Below, piece after piece: positions 8,763-18,401 of a stretch of DNA of 48,107 nt. Each line of letters starts with the position of its first letter. The first letter of the stretch is position 1. This DNA comes from Candidatus Gastranaerophilales bacterium (GTDB lineage: Bacteria; Cyanobacteriota; Vampirovibrionia; Gastranaerophilales; Gastranaerophilaceae): the NCBI GenBank assembly GCA_944326525.1, contig CALVEG010000014.1, positions 1 to 48,107 of the forward strand, written 5' to 3'. The translations under genes and the position numbers were made by a program. A model generated the notes under the pieces. It worked only from the letters and a program-made list of their open reading frames with translations. It was not told the DNA's origin and searched no databases.

Positions 8763-9179
8763 ATGGGATTAATTATACCTAAAAATGCTTATGTAGCTAA
8801 AAGGGTAGAGGTTTCGGAAAATAACGGCAAGAGAACTGAAACTTTGTACAATGAAGATGGTCAAGTTTTAAAAAGAACGATATTCGTTGACAAAAATAAA
8901 GACGGTAAATATGATATGTCAGAAGCTGTTTCAATAAAATTTTATGATGTAAATTCAAAATCAGCTAATACAAGAGAATATAGAGATTTAGATAATGACG
9001 GGCATTACGATGAAGTTATCGAAAGCGACTGGACGGGTTTTGAAACAGTAAAAAGACATAATGGTGCTGGAGATTTAAATAACTATAAAATGAGTAATGC
9101 ATATGGCTCAAAAAATAATACAATAGGTGAATGGTTCAAAAAAGACATACAAAATTTAAACAAGATGTTTTTAAAATAA
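8763..9179 (+). CDS. Small protein with two calcium-binding-type loops
   Basis: 138 aa from the ATG at 8763, chosen because AAGGAG at 8750-8755 sits 7 nt before it; an in-frame TTG at 8745 lies upstream of that site. Two Asp-rich loops, DKNKDGKYDMSEA (about 45-57) and DLDNDGHYDEVIE (about 79-91), have the DxDxDG spacing of EF-hand or thrombospondin-type calcium loops. No signal peptide or membrane segment. Probably calcium-binding; role unknown. A terminator overlaps its last codons. Confidence 0.75.
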   Translation: MGLIIPKNAYVAKRVEVSENNGKRTETLYNEDGQVLKRTIFVDKNKDGKYDMSEAVSIKFYDVNSKSANTREYRDLDNDGHYDEVIESDWTGFETVKRHNGAGDLNNYKMSNAYGSKNNTIGEWFKKDIQNLNKMFLK

Positions 9180-9188
9180 AACATCTTG
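9161..9188 (+). terminator. Intrinsic terminator
   Basis: CAAGATGTTT (9161-9170) pairs with AAACATCTTG (9179-9188), with short A/T tracts on both sides, between two convergent genes; it could act in both directions. Confidence 0.7.
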
Positions 9189-9217
9189 TTTGAAAATCAA
9201 TATATTAATTTAAAAAA

Positions 9218-11770
9218 TTAATTTTCGTTGTCAATCAATTTAGTTTGTTCGACATTAACATCCTGAGGAATTGCCTTTTGCATATCGGCAGGAATTGCTG
9301 TTTCATCTTCTTCAGGATTTAGAATTTTATTAACTGAAACAACGGTATCGTTATCCATCAAGTTTTGCGCTCTGACGCCTGTTGCGGGTCTTCCCTGACA
9401 GCTTATTGAGCCTGCATTAATACGAGTTACGACGCCGTTTGCAGTTACCATCATAATGTCATCGGATTCTTTTACGATTGTAAGTGCAACTAATCTTGAT
9501 TTTGGTGATTTAAATTTAGTTGCAATAAGTCCTATTCCGCCTCTGTTTTGGCTTCTGAATTCAGACAATTTTGTACGTTTGCCAAAACCGTCAGAGGTTA
9601 CAACAAGAAGATCCGCATCATAGTTTCTCGGAACTATATCACAGCCGACGATTGTATCGCCTGTTCTTAGTTTCATAGAAGTCACGCCTCTTGCGCTTCT
9701 GCCTAAAGGTCTTAAATCTTCAATCGGGAATCTGATTGCCATACCGCAAGAGGTTCCGATAATTATTTCATCATGTGCAGTTGCAAGTTTAACCCAGCAA
9801 AGTTCATCGCCTTCTTCAAGTCCGATTGCGATAATTCCGTTGCGGCGGATATTTGAGAAGTTATCGAGTTCAATACGTTTGATGTAGCCTTTTCTTGTCA
9901 GCATAATCAAGTTCAAATCATGTGAGAATGTGCTGACTGGAACTACTGCTGTGATTGTTTCATTTTGTTCAATCGGAAGTACGTTTACTATCGGCAATCC
10001 CTTAGCCTGACGTCCGCCTTCTGGGAAGTCGTAAACATTTAGGCTGTAAACGGTTCCTTTTGAAGAGAAGAACAGAACTTTATCGTGCATCATTGCCGTA
10101 AAGAAGTGCTGAATATCGTCATCTTCTTTTGTTTTTATACCTGATTTACCTCTTGTTGCACGGTTTTGGCGCTCAAATGTGTCAAGTGAAATTCTCTTCA
10201 AATATCCTTGATGAGTAATAAATACTGCCATCGGAGTGTTTGGTGTCAAATCTTCAATAGTTACTTCACCTTGTTCCGGCAGAATTTGAGTTTTTCTGTC
10301 ATCTCCGTATTTTTCTTTATCTTCGAGAAGTTCTGTTTTAATAATTTCAAGGATTTTGTGACGGCTTGCCAAGATTTCTTCATATTCTGCAATTTTCTTA
10401 ACAAGTTCATCATATTCAGCCTTAACTTTATCTTGTTCCAATCCTGTCAATCTGCGTAATTGCATTTCAAGAATTGCATTTGCTTGATCTGTGTCAAGTC
10501 CGAATCTGCTCATCAAACCTTCTCTTGCATCATCAGTTGTTTTTGAATTTTTGATTAGTTCTATAACTTCGTCAATTGAACCTAATGCGATGATTAAGCC
10601 TGCCAAAATATGTGCTCTGATTTTAGCTTTTTTAAGGAAGAAAATTGTTCTTCTGGTTACAATTTCAACTCTGTGTTCGACAAATTCATCCAAAACTTGT
10701 TTCAGGTTCATTAATCTCGGCTGTTTGCCGCAAAGAGCCAGCATATTTACACCGAAGGTTGTTGAAAGCTGAGTATATTTGAACAAATTATTTTTAACAA
10801 CATCAGGTTTTGCATCACGTTTAAGCTCAATAACGATTCTCATACCTTCACGGTCGGATTCATCACGAATGTCGGAGATGCCTGTAATTCTTTGATCTTT
10901 AACAAGTTCTGCAATTTTTTCGATAAGCATAGACTTGTTAACTTGATAAGGAATTTCAGTAACGACTATTGCAGTTCTTGCCTGGCGTCCGCCGCCTCCT
11001 GCAATTTCTTCAATAGTTGCAACGGCTGACATTTTTATTGAGCCTCTGCCTGTTTCGTAAGCCTGTTTAATATCGTTCAATCCGATAATTGTTGCCGCTG
11101 TTGGGAAGTCAGGTCCTTTAATATATTCCATAAGTTCAGCAACCGTAATATCAGGGTTGTTGATAAGTGCAACGGTACCGTCTACAATTTCGCATACGTT
11201 ATGAGGCGGGATGTTTGTTGCCATACCAACTGCAATACCTGAACATCCGTTCAACAAAAGCATCGGAAGTCTTACCGGAAGAACTGATGGTTCTTGTAAT
11301 GAACCGTCAAAGTTTGGTTCAAATTCAACTGTTTCGCAATCAATATCGGCAAGCATTGATTGTGTAATTTTATGCATACGGGCTTCTGTATACCTCATCG
11401 CAGCCGCACCGTCACCGTCGACTGAACCGAAGTTTCCGTGCCCGTCTACTGTCAGGTATCTTGTTGAAAAGTCTTGAGCCATACGAACCAAAGCTTCATA
11501 TACAGCGCTATCGCCGTGGGGGTGGTATTTACCAAGAACTTCACCAACAATACGGGCGCATTTCTTAAACGGTTTATCCGGCGTCATTCCTAATTCGTTC
11601 ATTGCATACAAAATACGTCTGTGAACAGGTTTTAAGCCGTCCCTTACATCAGGCAGCGCACGACCTACGATTACACTCATCGCATAATCTATATATGAGC
11701 GTTTCATTTCTTCTCTTATATTTACGGGAATTATTTTACCGTCACTAAACATACTTTGTTGATTACTCAT
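9218..11770 (-). CDS. gyrA: DNA gyrase subunit A
   Basis: 850 aa. The breakage-reunion domain carries the catalytic tyrosine in [11 protein letters not shown] (about Y127) and [10 protein letters not shown] with Ser88 and Glu92 at the positions matching E. coli Ser83 and Asp87, a fluoroquinolone-sensitive-type pattern. The C-terminal propeller lacks the textbook QRRGGKG box. At its place is [10 protein letters not shown], with related QNRGGIG and GRSARG segments in later blades, resembling cyanobacterial GyrA. GAGGT lies a few bases before the ATG. Divergent from holA, with a predicted promoter about 140 nt upstream. gyrB is not in the window. ParC is less likely given the length and full propeller. 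Confidence 0.95.
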   Translation of the reverse strand: MSNQQSMFSDGKIIPVNIREEMKRSYIDYAMSVIVGRALPDVRDGLKPVHRRILYAMNELGMTPDKPFKKCARIVGEVLGKYHPHGDSAVYEALVRMAQDFSTRYLTVDGHGNFGSVDGDGAAAMRYTEARMHKITQSMLADIDCETVEFEPNFDGSLQEPSVLPVRLPMLLLNGCSGIAVGMATNIPPHNVCEIVDGTVALINNPDITVAELMEYIKGPDFPTAATIIGLNDIKQAYETGRGSIKMSAVATIEEIAGGGGRQARTAIVVTEIPYQVNKSMLIEKIAELVKDQRITGISDIRDESDREGMRIVIELKRDAKPDVVKNNLFKYTQLSTTFGVNMLALCGKQPRLMNLKQVLDEFVEHRVEIVTRRTIFFLKKAKIRAHILAGLIIALGSIDEVIELIKNSKTTDDAREGLMSRFGLDTDQANAILEMQLRRLTGLEQDKVKAEYDELVKKIAEYEEILASRHKILEIIKTELLEDKEKYGDDRKTQILPEQGEVTIEDLTPNTPMAVFITHQGYLKRISLDTFERQNRATRGKSGIKTKEDDDIQHFFTAMMHDKVLFFSSKGTVYSLNVYDFPEGGRQAKGLPIVNVLPIEQNETITAVVPVSTFSHDLNLIMLTRKGYIKRIELDNFSNIRRNGIIAIGLEEGDELCWVKLATAHDEIIIGTSCGMAIRFPIEDLRPLGRSARGVTSMKLRTGDTIVGCDIVPRNYDADLLVVTSDGFGKRTKLSEFRSQNRGGIGLIATKFKSPKSRLVALTIVKESDDIMMVTANGVVTRINAGSISCQGRPATGVRAQNLMDNDTVVSVNKILNPEEDETAIPADMQKAIPQDVNVEQTKLIDNEN

Positions 11771-11917
11771 CTCTTACCTCAGTCTGATTATTTCTATTTA
11801 CTTTTAAACTTTTATTTATGAAAGCTGTTTATACCCAAAACATTCAACAAGTCTTTTAATTTTATATTTTTATTTCCCTAAGTGTCTGTTTAAAAGAAAA
11901 TCTGCTTTCACTCCTAC

Positions 11918-11947
11918 ATTGTACCATAAACACGTGATTTTGGACAA
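11918..11947 (-). promoter_or_regulatory. Predicted gyrA promoter
   Basis: On the minus strand TTGTCC (11942-11947), 18 nt, then TACAAT (11918-11923), with TGG just before the -10. Start point near 11911 gives a leader of about 140 nt in which I see no clear structure. Confidence 0.5.
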
Positions 11948-12016
11948 TTCTAAATTAATCTTTACATAGGGTAAATTTATGAAAATATTTTTGAATTTGT
12001 GCAGGGATTTAATTTG

Positions 12017-12032
12017 TGCTAATAATTAAAAT
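12017..12032 (+). promoter_or_regulatory. -10 promoter abutting the holA start (predicted leaderless)
   Basis: TGC-TAATAAT (12017-12026), then TAAAAT and the ATG at 12033. Spacing is 6 nt, with no Shine-Dalgarno. Confidence 0.55.
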
Positions 12033-12989
12033 ATGGCAGTTTATTTTTTCTACGGTGACGAAGATTTTAATATAGAAAAAGAAATTGACAAGCTGAAAAA
12101 AGGTCTTGATAAGAATTTTTTGGAAATGAGTTTTAAAACTTATGACAACCCGAAGTTTCCGGATTTAGTTTCAGTTTTGCGCTCTCAGCCGATGATGTTT
12201 GGAAAAATGCTTGTCGTTATCAAGTGTTTGGATTATTTTACAAAAACTTTTGACGACAAACAGATTAAGGAAATTGAATCAGCTTTAGAGAATAATAATG
12301 AAAATCTTGATATAGTTTTTGTGGCGGAACTTCCTCGCGACGGCGGTAAGAAGCTTGACAGCAGAAAGAAAATTTTTAAAATTTTCTCAAAATATAACTC
12401 AAAAGAATGTGCTTCAATCCCGAGTTACAAAACGGCTGAACTTGAAGATTGGGTTAAAAGGGAGGCAAAGGCTAAGTCTTTAAAAATTAATCCTGATGCA
12501 GTTACGGCATTAATTGTTCAGGTTGGAAATAATTTGCGTCAGCTTGACGGAGAGTTGGAAAAGTTAAAGCTTATGTGCTATCCGGATAAAGTTGCAACAA
12601 AAGAAATGGTTAAAGAAATTTGTATTTCGAATGAGGATTTGTTTGCGTTTTCTGATTATTTGATGTTGGGAGAAAAAGACAAGGCACTTTTGGAGTACAG
12701 AAAATTATTGGAGAAAAAATATCCGCTTGAGATTTTATCAACTTTGCAAACTATGCTGAGACGCTGGATTATAATAAAGGCAAAATCTTCAGAACTTTCG
12801 CCTTTTGAGCTTGGAAAACTTATAGGTCAGCATGAGTATGTGGTGAAACTTTCTATCCAAAAGTTGAAGAAAACAAATTTGAAAGACCTTGTTGAAATGA
12901 AAAAAAATCTTACTGAAGCGGAATACAGAATAAAATCAGGGCAGTCTTTTAATGTTGAAGAGGAGGTAGAAAATGCTTTCCTCAAATAA
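12033..12989 (+). CDS. holA: DNA polymerase III delta subunit
   Basis: Clamp-loader wrench subunit that opens the sliding clamp. The 318 aa begin with the typical YFFYGDEDFNIEKEI, followed by LRSQPMMFGKMLVVIK and the conserved stretch LIVQVGNNLRQLDGELEKL in the middle domain, then LSTLQTMLRRW in the collar. Length is as expected. It overlaps holB by 17 bp, so both clamp-loader subunits are made from one transcript. Confidence 0.9.
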   Translation: MAVYFFYGDEDFNIEKEIDKLKKGLDKNFLEMSFKTYDNPKFPDLVSVLRSQPMMFGKMLVVIKCLDYFTKTFDDKQIKEIESALENNNENLDIVFVAELPRDGGKKLDSRKKIFKIFSKYNSKECASIPSYKTAELEDWVKREAKAKSLKINPDAVTALIVQVGNNLRQLDGELEKLKLMCYPDKVATKEMVKEICISNEDLFAFSDYLMLGEKDKALLEYRKLLEKKYPLEILSTLQTMLRRWIIIKAKSSELSPFELGKLIGQHEYVVKLSIQKLKKTNLKDLVEMKKNLTEAEYRIKSGQSFNVEEEVENAFLK

Positions 12990-13842
12990 AATTAGAGAAG
13001 ATTACCCAAAACTTATCGAATATTTTGAAAGCGGGATTAACAATCCTGAAAAAAGTATTGCGCATTGTATTCTTTTGTATGGTAATGATTTAAACGCTCA
13101 ATATCAAATTGCACTGGAAGTTGCAAGGATGCTTAATTGTAAAGGTTCGCATACTCCCGATTGTGATTGTTTGAATTGCCGCTGGATAAGAGAAAATAAT
13201 CATCCTGAAGTTAAAACAATTTCTAAAGTTGATAATAAACCCGCTGATGATGATGCAAAAACTGTTATTTCAATTTCGCAGGCAAGAATGATTAAAAATG
13301 ATCTTATGGTTTCGTCAGATTATCACAGGGTTTTAATTTTTTGTGACAAAGACAAAGATGGAAATATTTGCCCCCTGAATGAGATTAATTTTCCTGAAGC
13401 TGCTGCTAATGCTCTTTTGAAAACTTTTGAAGAACCGCCTTCAGGCACGACTTTTTTCTTTTTAACTAAAGATAAAACTGATGTAATTACAACGGTTCTT
13501 TCTCGTGCGCAAAGCTTTTTTGTGCCGTCAAAACTTCCTGAAGACAGAGATTTTTCAATAGTTAAGGATTTGATGGATTTCTTTATGGAAATTGAGCGCT
13601 CTCAAGTGTTGGATTTTAACGAAAAACTTTTAGAGCTTGCGCAGGAAAATGAACCCTTGCTTATTTTGACTCAGATGCAAAACTATCTTGCAGCGGTAAT
13701 TTCAGGCGGAAATTTGCCAAGAGCAAAACAATATCAATTTATTAAATATATGAAATTAATCGAAAATGCTAAAAAACAATTTGATGTTAATATGAATCCT
13801 CAAACTGTTTTTGAAAATCTTAGCTTTAATCTTGTTTTGTGA
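12973..13842 (+). CDS. holB: DNA polymerase III delta' subunit (clamp-loader ATPase-like)
   Basis: 289 aa. AAA+ fold with zinc ligands in CKGSHTPDCDCLNC (about 56-69), the sensor region EAAANALLKTFEEPPSGTTFF and VLSRAQ in place of the usual SRC arginine-finger motif. The Walker A loop is absent (LLYGNDLNAQYQ), which is normal for delta' and rules out DnaX. GAGGAGG lies 6-12 nt before the ATG, inside holA. Stop is TGA. Confidence 0.88.
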   Translation: MLSSNKIREDYPKLIEYFESGINNPEKSIAHCILLYGNDLNAQYQIALEVARMLNCKGSHTPDCDCLNCRWIRENNHPEVKTISKVDNKPADDDAKTVISISQARMIKNDLMVSSDYHRVLIFCDKDKDGNICPLNEINFPEAAANALLKTFEEPPSGTTFFFLTKDKTDVITTVLSRAQSFFVPSKLPEDRDFSIVKDLMDFFMEIERSQVLDFNEKLLELAQENEPLLILTQMQNYLAAVISGGNLPRAKQYQFIKYMKLIENAKKQFDVNMNPQTVFENLSFNLVL

Positions 13843-13876
13843 TTTTTAACAAATTGATTATCAAGCATTTCTTATT

Positions 13877-13888
13877 TATAATTTGGAT
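13877..13888 (+). promoter_or_regulatory. -10 promoter abutting the kinase start (predicted leaderless)
   Basis: TATAAT at 13877-13882, then TTGGAT and the ATG at 13889. No Shine-Dalgarno. Spacing 6 nt. Confidence 0.6.
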
Positions 13889-15547
13889 ATGAAAAAGTTT
13901 GATATATTTAACCGTTTTAGGGATGCGGTTATAATTGTAAATAACAGCGGAGATGTTGTTTATAAAAATAATAAATTTAAAAGATGGTTTTCAGAGTTTT
14001 CGGGACTTAAAAAATTTTCGCATAATGTGAATTTTGATATCTGTCCGCTTGAGAGCGATAACATCCGAAACTATTCTCCTATCTATAATGCGCTGATTTC
14101 TAAAGAGGATTTTTCAGCCAGAATTTCTTACCAAAATGAAAACGGAGAACTTAAATATTACGATCTTTTTGCTGCTAAAAGATGGCGTTATACGATAATG
14201 TTTTTTTCTGATATAAGCGCCGAAACAGAGCTCAATTCAATTGAAAATCAAAATAAAAAGCTTAAAGAAAAAATAAATATTCTTGAAAAGCAGAACGAAG
14301 ATTTGATGAAAATTAAACAAAAAGCGCAATCTCAAGCTATCCGAATTGCGCTTATAAACAAAGTTTCCAACACAATCAGAGAGTCAATGGATTTGTCTGT
14401 AATTTTGGTTTCGGCATTAAAAGAACTATCTGCAATGTTTGGAGCTTTTAAAACTTATTACGCATCTTACAGTGAGAAAAAGTTTTCTATAGAGGAAGTC
14501 TATCCGTCTAAAAATTCAGAGTTAAAAAAGGAATTTGAATTTGATGAAGAAACGGCTGAAACTATTCTCTCCCAAAGGATTTCGATACAGTATATTTTGA
14601 AAGAATTTAAAAATGCTTCTCCATTTAAGCAGCCTGTTATGCGAATTGCAGTTCCTGTTTTTCATCTCCAAAACCTAATCGGTGTGATAGTTTTGCTGAG
14701 TTACAACAAAAGGGAATTGAATGAAGAGTTGGAAATTTTAGAAGCGATATCCGCTCAATTGGGAAACGCTATTATAAGAGCCGAACTCTATAACAAAAAT
14801 ATTCAAACAGTTCATCAGCTTCAGAATGCATTGAAAGAGCTTAAAGAAACCCAGCTTCATTTGATAAATTCGGAGAAAATGGCGTCCCTCGGTCAGCTTG
14901 TCGCAGGGGTAGCCCATGAAATTAATACTCCAGTAGCTTCAATTAAATCGAATAATGCGATTTTGTCAAAATTTATTCCACGTATACAAGATGCGGAAAT
15001 ATCTTCAATACTTGCTGATATCAATGAAATTGACCGTGAAGCTATACAAAGAATCAGTAATATGGTTACATCGTTAAAGAAATTCGTTCGTCTTGATGAG
15101 GCTGATCTGCAGGAAGCTGATATTAATAAAGAGCTGGAACTAACACTGGATTTGATTCGCCACGAAACTAAGAACCGAATAGAAGTAGAAAAACATTTTG
15201 GAGATATTCCTCTTATAAAGTGTTATCCAAATATGCTAAATCAAGTGTTTACCAATGTTTTAGTTAATGCTTGCCAAGCAATAGAAGGGTGCGGAAAGAT
15301 AATAATAACAACTTCATATGAGGCTAAAACTTTGACTGTGTCTATAAAAGACACCGGAAAAGGAATTGAAAAATCAGAAATTAATAAAATTTTTACAGCC
15401 GGATATACTACAAAGGGAGTAGGCGTTGGCACGGGATTGGGATTGGCGATTTCTGCAAAAATAATCGAAAAGCATAAGGGTGAAATTATTGTAAATAGTG
15501 AGGTTGGTAAAGGCACCGAGTTTGTTATTACTATCCGTAGTGAGTAG
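13889..15547 (+). CDS. Soluble PAS/GAF sensor histidine kinase
   Basis: 552 aa from the ATG at 13889; an in-frame TTG two codons earlier is less likely. Order: PAS-like domain (1-110), coiled coil (about 112-150), GAF-like domain (150-305), dimerisation helix with MASLGQLVAGVAHEINTP (phosphorylated His343), then a HATPase domain with N box (NVLVNACQAIEG), G1 (DTGKGIE) and G2 (GVGTGLGLAIS). No membrane segments, so it senses a cytoplasmic signal. No response regulator is adjacent (orphan). All catalytic motifs look intact. Confidence 0.88.
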   Translation: MKKFDIFNRFRDAVIIVNNSGDVVYKNNKFKRWFSEFSGLKKFSHNVNFDICPLESDNIRNYSPIYNALISKEDFSARISYQNENGELKYYDLFAAKRWRYTIMFFSDISAETELNSIENQNKKLKEKINILEKQNEDLMKIKQKAQSQAIRIALINKVSNTIRESMDLSVILVSALKELSAMFGAFKTYYASYSEKKFSIEEVYPSKNSELKKEFEFDEETAETILSQRISIQYILKEFKNASPFKQPVMRIAVPVFHLQNLIGVIVLLSYNKRELNEELEILEAISAQLGNAIIRAELYNKNIQTVHQLQNALKELKETQLHLINSEKMASLGQLVAGVAHEINTPVASIKSNNAILSKFIPRIQDAEISSILADINEIDREAIQRISNMVTSLKKFVRLDEADLQEADINKELELTLDLIRHETKNRIEVEKHFGDIPLIKCYPNMLNQVFTNVLVNACQAIEGCGKIIITTSYEAKTLTVSIKDTGKGIEKSEINKIFTAGYTTKGVGVGTGLGLAISAKIIEKHKGEIIVNSEVGKGTEFVITIRSE

Positions 15548-15862
15548 CATGTGTTAAAAAATGTTACGAATTTGATTTATATATAATTGAATTTCATCAT
15601 ATGTTAAAAAAACAATCATAAAATTTGAGCAAATAATATAACCGACGCATGACAGAATTTGAAAAATAGTTTATATTATAAATATAAAGTGTGAGTGTTA
15701 CCCTTTATAAAAATTTTACTAAAAGACATAATATCCCGCAGTAAAAGATTTAGATTGTAAACAAATTTTAATATAAGTAGGTAAAAAAGGCAATAATATT
15801 CTAACCAAATTTTTTATAAAAGTATAGTGTGTAGAATATTTTTGTAGTGTCGGAGGAAAATG
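15548..15862. other. Intergenic stretch with no recognised gene
   Basis: About 310 bp of very AT-rich DNA upstream of the HEAT-repeat gene. I see no ORF of note, tRNA or strong terminator. TTTTACT and AGTAAAA form a loose inverted repeat around 15717-15747, and TATAGT at about 15823 could be a -10 box for the next gene. GGAGG (15852-15856) is that gene's ribosome binding site. Confidence 0.5.
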
Positions 15863-16720
15863 ATGACAATTAGTGTGAACAGCAAGAAAAAACAAGTGAA
15901 AAAAACTTTTGATGAATTGTTGATGGATTTAAGAACAAGTAATTCAGAAAAAGTTAGATATAATGCTGCCCGTGTTTTAGGTGAAATGGGTGATTCAAAA
16001 GCTGTTGAACCTTTGATTGATGTCTTGAAAAATGATAAAAACGGTTCCGTAAGATTGTATGCAGCTAGAGCTTTAGGTGAACTTGGCGATAGCAAAGCTA
16101 CAACTCACTTAATTGAATCTTTGCGTGAAGATAGAAACGTTGACGTAAGAGTTCGTGCAGCCCGTGCGTTAGGTCGTTTGGGCGGTGCAATTGTTGTTGA
16201 ACCTCTTGTTGAAGCGTTGAATGATGAAAATCCTCAGGTTTGTATTACAGCAACTGATGCTCTTATTGAAATTGGTGATGTTGCAACAGATGCTTTAATT
16301 GATTCTCTCGATCACGAAAAAGTAAATGTAAGATGCGATGCAACAAGAGCATTAGGCGAAATCGGAAACAAAAAGGCAGTTGATAAAGTCATTAATATGC
16401 TTTATGACGAATGGGTAAACGTTAGAATTTATGCGGTTACATCTTTGGGTAAATTGAATGATACAAAAGCAGTTCCGGCTTTAATAGATGTAATGAAAAA
16501 CCGCAACGAAAATGAACTTGTTAGAGCCGGAGCAGCAGCAGCTTTAGGTGTGTTGAGAGATCAAAGAGCTTTACTTCCTTTAAGAGAACTTATTATGGAA
16601 GCTGAAGAACTTGGTGAACTTGAAGATACAGCTTTAAAATCATTTAAGAAAATTATGGCTGCTAACTGGCAATCAATTCCTGGCGCAACTGCTCAGAAAA
16701 AACCGGCAAATGCTTTTTAA
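15863..16720 (+). CDS. HEAT-repeat (PBS-lyase-like) protein
   Basis: 285 aa from the second of two adjacent ATGs (15860 and 15863); GGAGG ends 6 nt before the second, only 3 nt before the first. After a basic N-terminus come about eight helical repeats of roughly 31 residues with the signature VRxxAARALGELGD, the pattern of the PBS-lyase HEAT-like family. In cyanobacteria such repeats occur in phycobilin lyases (CpcE) and NblB, but also in many binding scaffolds. No bilin or phycobiliprotein gene is here, so a protein-protein role is more likely. Monocistronic, with a good terminator. Confidence 0.85.
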   Translation: MTISVNSKKKQVKKTFDELLMDLRTSNSEKVRYNAARVLGEMGDSKAVEPLIDVLKNDKNGSVRLYAARALGELGDSKATTHLIESLREDRNVDVRVRAARALGRLGGAIVVEPLVEALNDENPQVCITATDALIEIGDVATDALIDSLDHEKVNVRCDATRALGEIGNKKAVDKVINMLYDEWVNVRIYAVTSLGKLNDTKAVPALIDVMKNRNENELVRAGAAAALGVLRDQRALLPLRELIMEAEELGELEDTALKSFKKIMAANWQSIPGATAQKKPANAF

Positions 16721-16767
16721 TTAGAAAACCAATAGTTTGAAATAATTCTCAATAATGTATGTACAAA

Positions 16768-16797
16768 GAAAGACCGCTTAACCAGCGGTCTTTTTAT
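16768..16797 (+). terminator. Intrinsic terminator
   Basis: GACCGCT (16772-16778) pairs with AGCGGTC (16784-16790), extended by A/T pairs and followed by TTTTTATTT. Confidence 0.85.
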
Positions 16798-16817
16798 TTA
16801 AAGTTTTAATAATAAAA

Positions 16818-17465
16818 TTATTTCAAAAATATTTTAGCAGTTTCAATATCAAATTGAGTTGTAATTTTTATATTTTTGTAGCTTCCGTCTAAGATGTAAA
16901 CTGTTTCACCGAGCGCCTCAAGCATACCTGCATCGTCTGTGAAGTTTTGGTCTTTAAGTTTTTCGTGCGCTCTTTTAATTAATTTATATTCAAAAGCTTG
17001 CGGAGTTTGTGTATTGTAAAGTTTTGAGCGGTCTATTGTGCGGATAATTTTTCCGTTTTCAACTTCTTTAATAGTATCAATCGTTTTGGTTGCAACAGTA
17101 AGCGCCTTCATATCCTTAACCATCTCAATACAGTTGTTTACCATATCAGTCGTAACCATAGGACGAGCCCCGTCATGAATAATTACGTAATCGCATTCTG
17201 ATTTTTGGAGCCCGTTGAAAACCGATTGTTGGCGTGTTGTTCCGCCTTCTGTAAAGCTTACTTTTTTATAGCTTTTGAAAAGTTCTTTTAATTCATCAAT
17301 AATAGAAATATGAGAACAAACAATAATTTCATCAACATTTGAAGCTTCGAAAGCATCAATTGTGTATTTTATAATCTCTTTGTCATAAACTTTTTCAAGA
17401 AGTTTATTCTTGTTTCCGAACCTTGAGGAGGTTCCTCCGGCTGTTATAACGGCATTAATTTTCAT
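16818..17465 (-). CDS. ispD: 2-C-methyl-D-erythritol 4-phosphate cytidylyltransferase
   Basis: Third step of the MEP isoprenoid pathway: CTP plus methylerythritol phosphate to CDP-methylerythritol. 215 aa. N-terminal nucleotide-binding loop ITAGGTSSRFG with KLLEKVYDKEI, then VIIHDGARPMV, VATKTIDTIK and TQTPQAFEYKLI, and TDDAGMLEALG near the C-terminus. Length fits. GGGAG lies 7 nt before the ATG. A related ribitol-phosphate cytidylyltransferase (TarI type) cannot be wholly excluded, but no teichoic acid genes are near. Confidence 0.85.
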   Translation of the reverse strand: MKINAVITAGGTSSRFGNKNKLLEKVYDKEIIKYTIDAFEASNVDEIIVCSHISIIDELKELFKSYKKVSFTEGGTTRQQSVFNGLQKSECDYVIIHDGARPMVTTDMVNNCIEMVKDMKALTVATKTIDTIKEVENGKIIRTIDRSKLYNTQTPQAFEYKLIKRAHEKLKDQNFTDDAGMLEALGETVYILDGSYKNIKITTQFDIETAKIFLK

Positions 17466-17538
17466 CTTAAAACTCCCGCATAAATCTTATATAATAAATT
17501 CTACCATAAAAATATCGTAATTAAATTTAACATGATAC

Positions 17539-17569
17539 TTGATTTATTTGATTTTTAATATATTATAAA
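17539..17569 (+). promoter_or_regulatory. Possible rpmB promoter
   Basis: TTGATT (17539-17544), 19 nt, TATAAA (17564-17569), then a short leader containing the palindrome CTAGCTAG and AAAAGGA before the rpmB ATG. Confidence 0.35.
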
Positions 17570-17601
17570 ATTACACAACTAGCTAGAAAAGGAAATTTAT
17601 C

Positions 17602-17793
17602 ATGTCAAAAAAATGCGATGTATGCGGAAAAGAATCTTTAAAAGCAGCAAAACTAACATTCTCTCATAAACAAATTGTGCACCGTCAGATGCCAAACCTT
17701 CAGTCTGTAAAAGTTAACGTAAACGGACAGACAAAGAGAATTAATGTTTGTACTTCCTGCCTAAGAGCTGGAAAAGTTCAAAAAGCTGTTTAG
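17602..17793 (+). CDS. rpmB: Large ribosomal subunit protein bL28, zinc-binding form
   Basis: 63 aa. CDVCGKES at the N-terminus and CTSCLRAGK at the C-terminus give two CxxC pairs (C5, C8, C50, C53), the C+ zinc-binding type of L28. The body has the family segments FSHKQIVHRQMPNLQ and INVCTSCL. AAAAGGA lies about 8 nt before the ATG. Monocistronic, followed by a bidirectional terminator. Confidence 0.95.
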   Translation: MSKKCDVCGKESLKAAKLTFSHKQIVHRQMPNLQSVKVNVNGQTKRINVCTSCLRAGKVQKAV

Positions 17794-17818
17794 TTTTTTT
17801 ATTAACGCAAAATTTAAA

Positions 17819-17846
17819 AAAGAGCCTTGATTATTCAAGGCTCTTT
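17819..17846. terminator. Bidirectional terminator between rpmB and the TonB-C gene
   Basis: A perfect 12-bp stem, AAAGAGCCTTGA (17819-17830) with TCAAGGCTCTTT (17835-17846), loop TTAT. T runs leave it on both strands. It includes the last codons of the convergent gene. Confidence 0.85.
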
Positions 17847-18394
17847 TCAATATCATAAGGATTAACAAACTTTTTACCACTTGGGGGTTTAGTGTTATTT
17901 TTTGGTGCTGGATATTCTTTTGGCGATAAAAGGTTATCTAAATCTTCCGGCACTAAATTTGAATCGAAATTAAAATCGAGATTAAAATTTTCTAACATTT
18001 TAATAAGTTTCAGAATGTTCATATCCATATTCAAAATAACGCCGATTTCTTCTCCTTCTTGAAATGAGGGGGGTGGATATGGCGAAGATTTTTTAATCGC
18101 ATTAATTACTCGATTGTCATAATCAGTGTTGCCAGAAGTTTGTGTTATTTCGTAACTTATAAGTTTACCGTTTTTATCGACTTTAAAAGTAACAAGAGTT
18201 GCGAAATTTTCATCGGTTGTTGGCAGGTCAAAATTTTTGATAATTTTTTTACCTACTTCCAGTGAATAAGCTTGCATTTCAGGGCTTCCGAGCATTGGGC
18301 TTATTGCTGTCATATCAGCAGAAAAATCCTGAGCCAAAACTTTTCCTGATAAAATTAGAATGAAACTTATTGTAATAAATATTTTTTTAAGCAT
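17831..18394 (-). CDS. Secreted TonB-C-domain protein, short paralogue
   Basis: 187 aa. Signal peptide (KKIFITISFILILSGKVLAQ), then a TonB/TolA C-terminal-like domain: TLVTFKVDKNGKLISYEITQ, SGNTDYDNRVINAIKKSSPYPPP, then a late beta strand. A Pro/Lys-rich tail follows. Unlike real TonB it has no membrane anchor or Pro-rich periplasmic spacer before the domain. It is the last of three adjacent secreted genes, 7 bp after the second. AGGTAGGAT precedes the start. Confidence 0.75.
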   Translation of the reverse strand: MLKKIFITISFILILSGKVLAQDFSADMTAISPMLGSPEMQAYSLEVGKKIIKNFDLPTTDENFATLVTFKVDKNGKLISYEITQTSGNTDYDNRVINAIKKSSPYPPPSFQEGEEIGVILNMDMNILKLIKMLENFNLDFNFDSNLVPEDLDNLLSPKEYPAPKNNTKPPSGKKFVNPYDIEKSLE

Positions 18395-18401
18395 ATCCTA
18401 C

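Noticed and set aside
10491-10772. Open frames of 60-170 codons opposite gyrA, proB, mfd and other long genes
   Set aside because: They lie wholly inside conserved genes on the other strand, lack ribosome sites and resemble no family.
15548-15862. Small RNA or riboswitch upstream of the HEAT-repeat gene
   Set aside because: Only weak A/T pairing and no known riboswitch core could be found.
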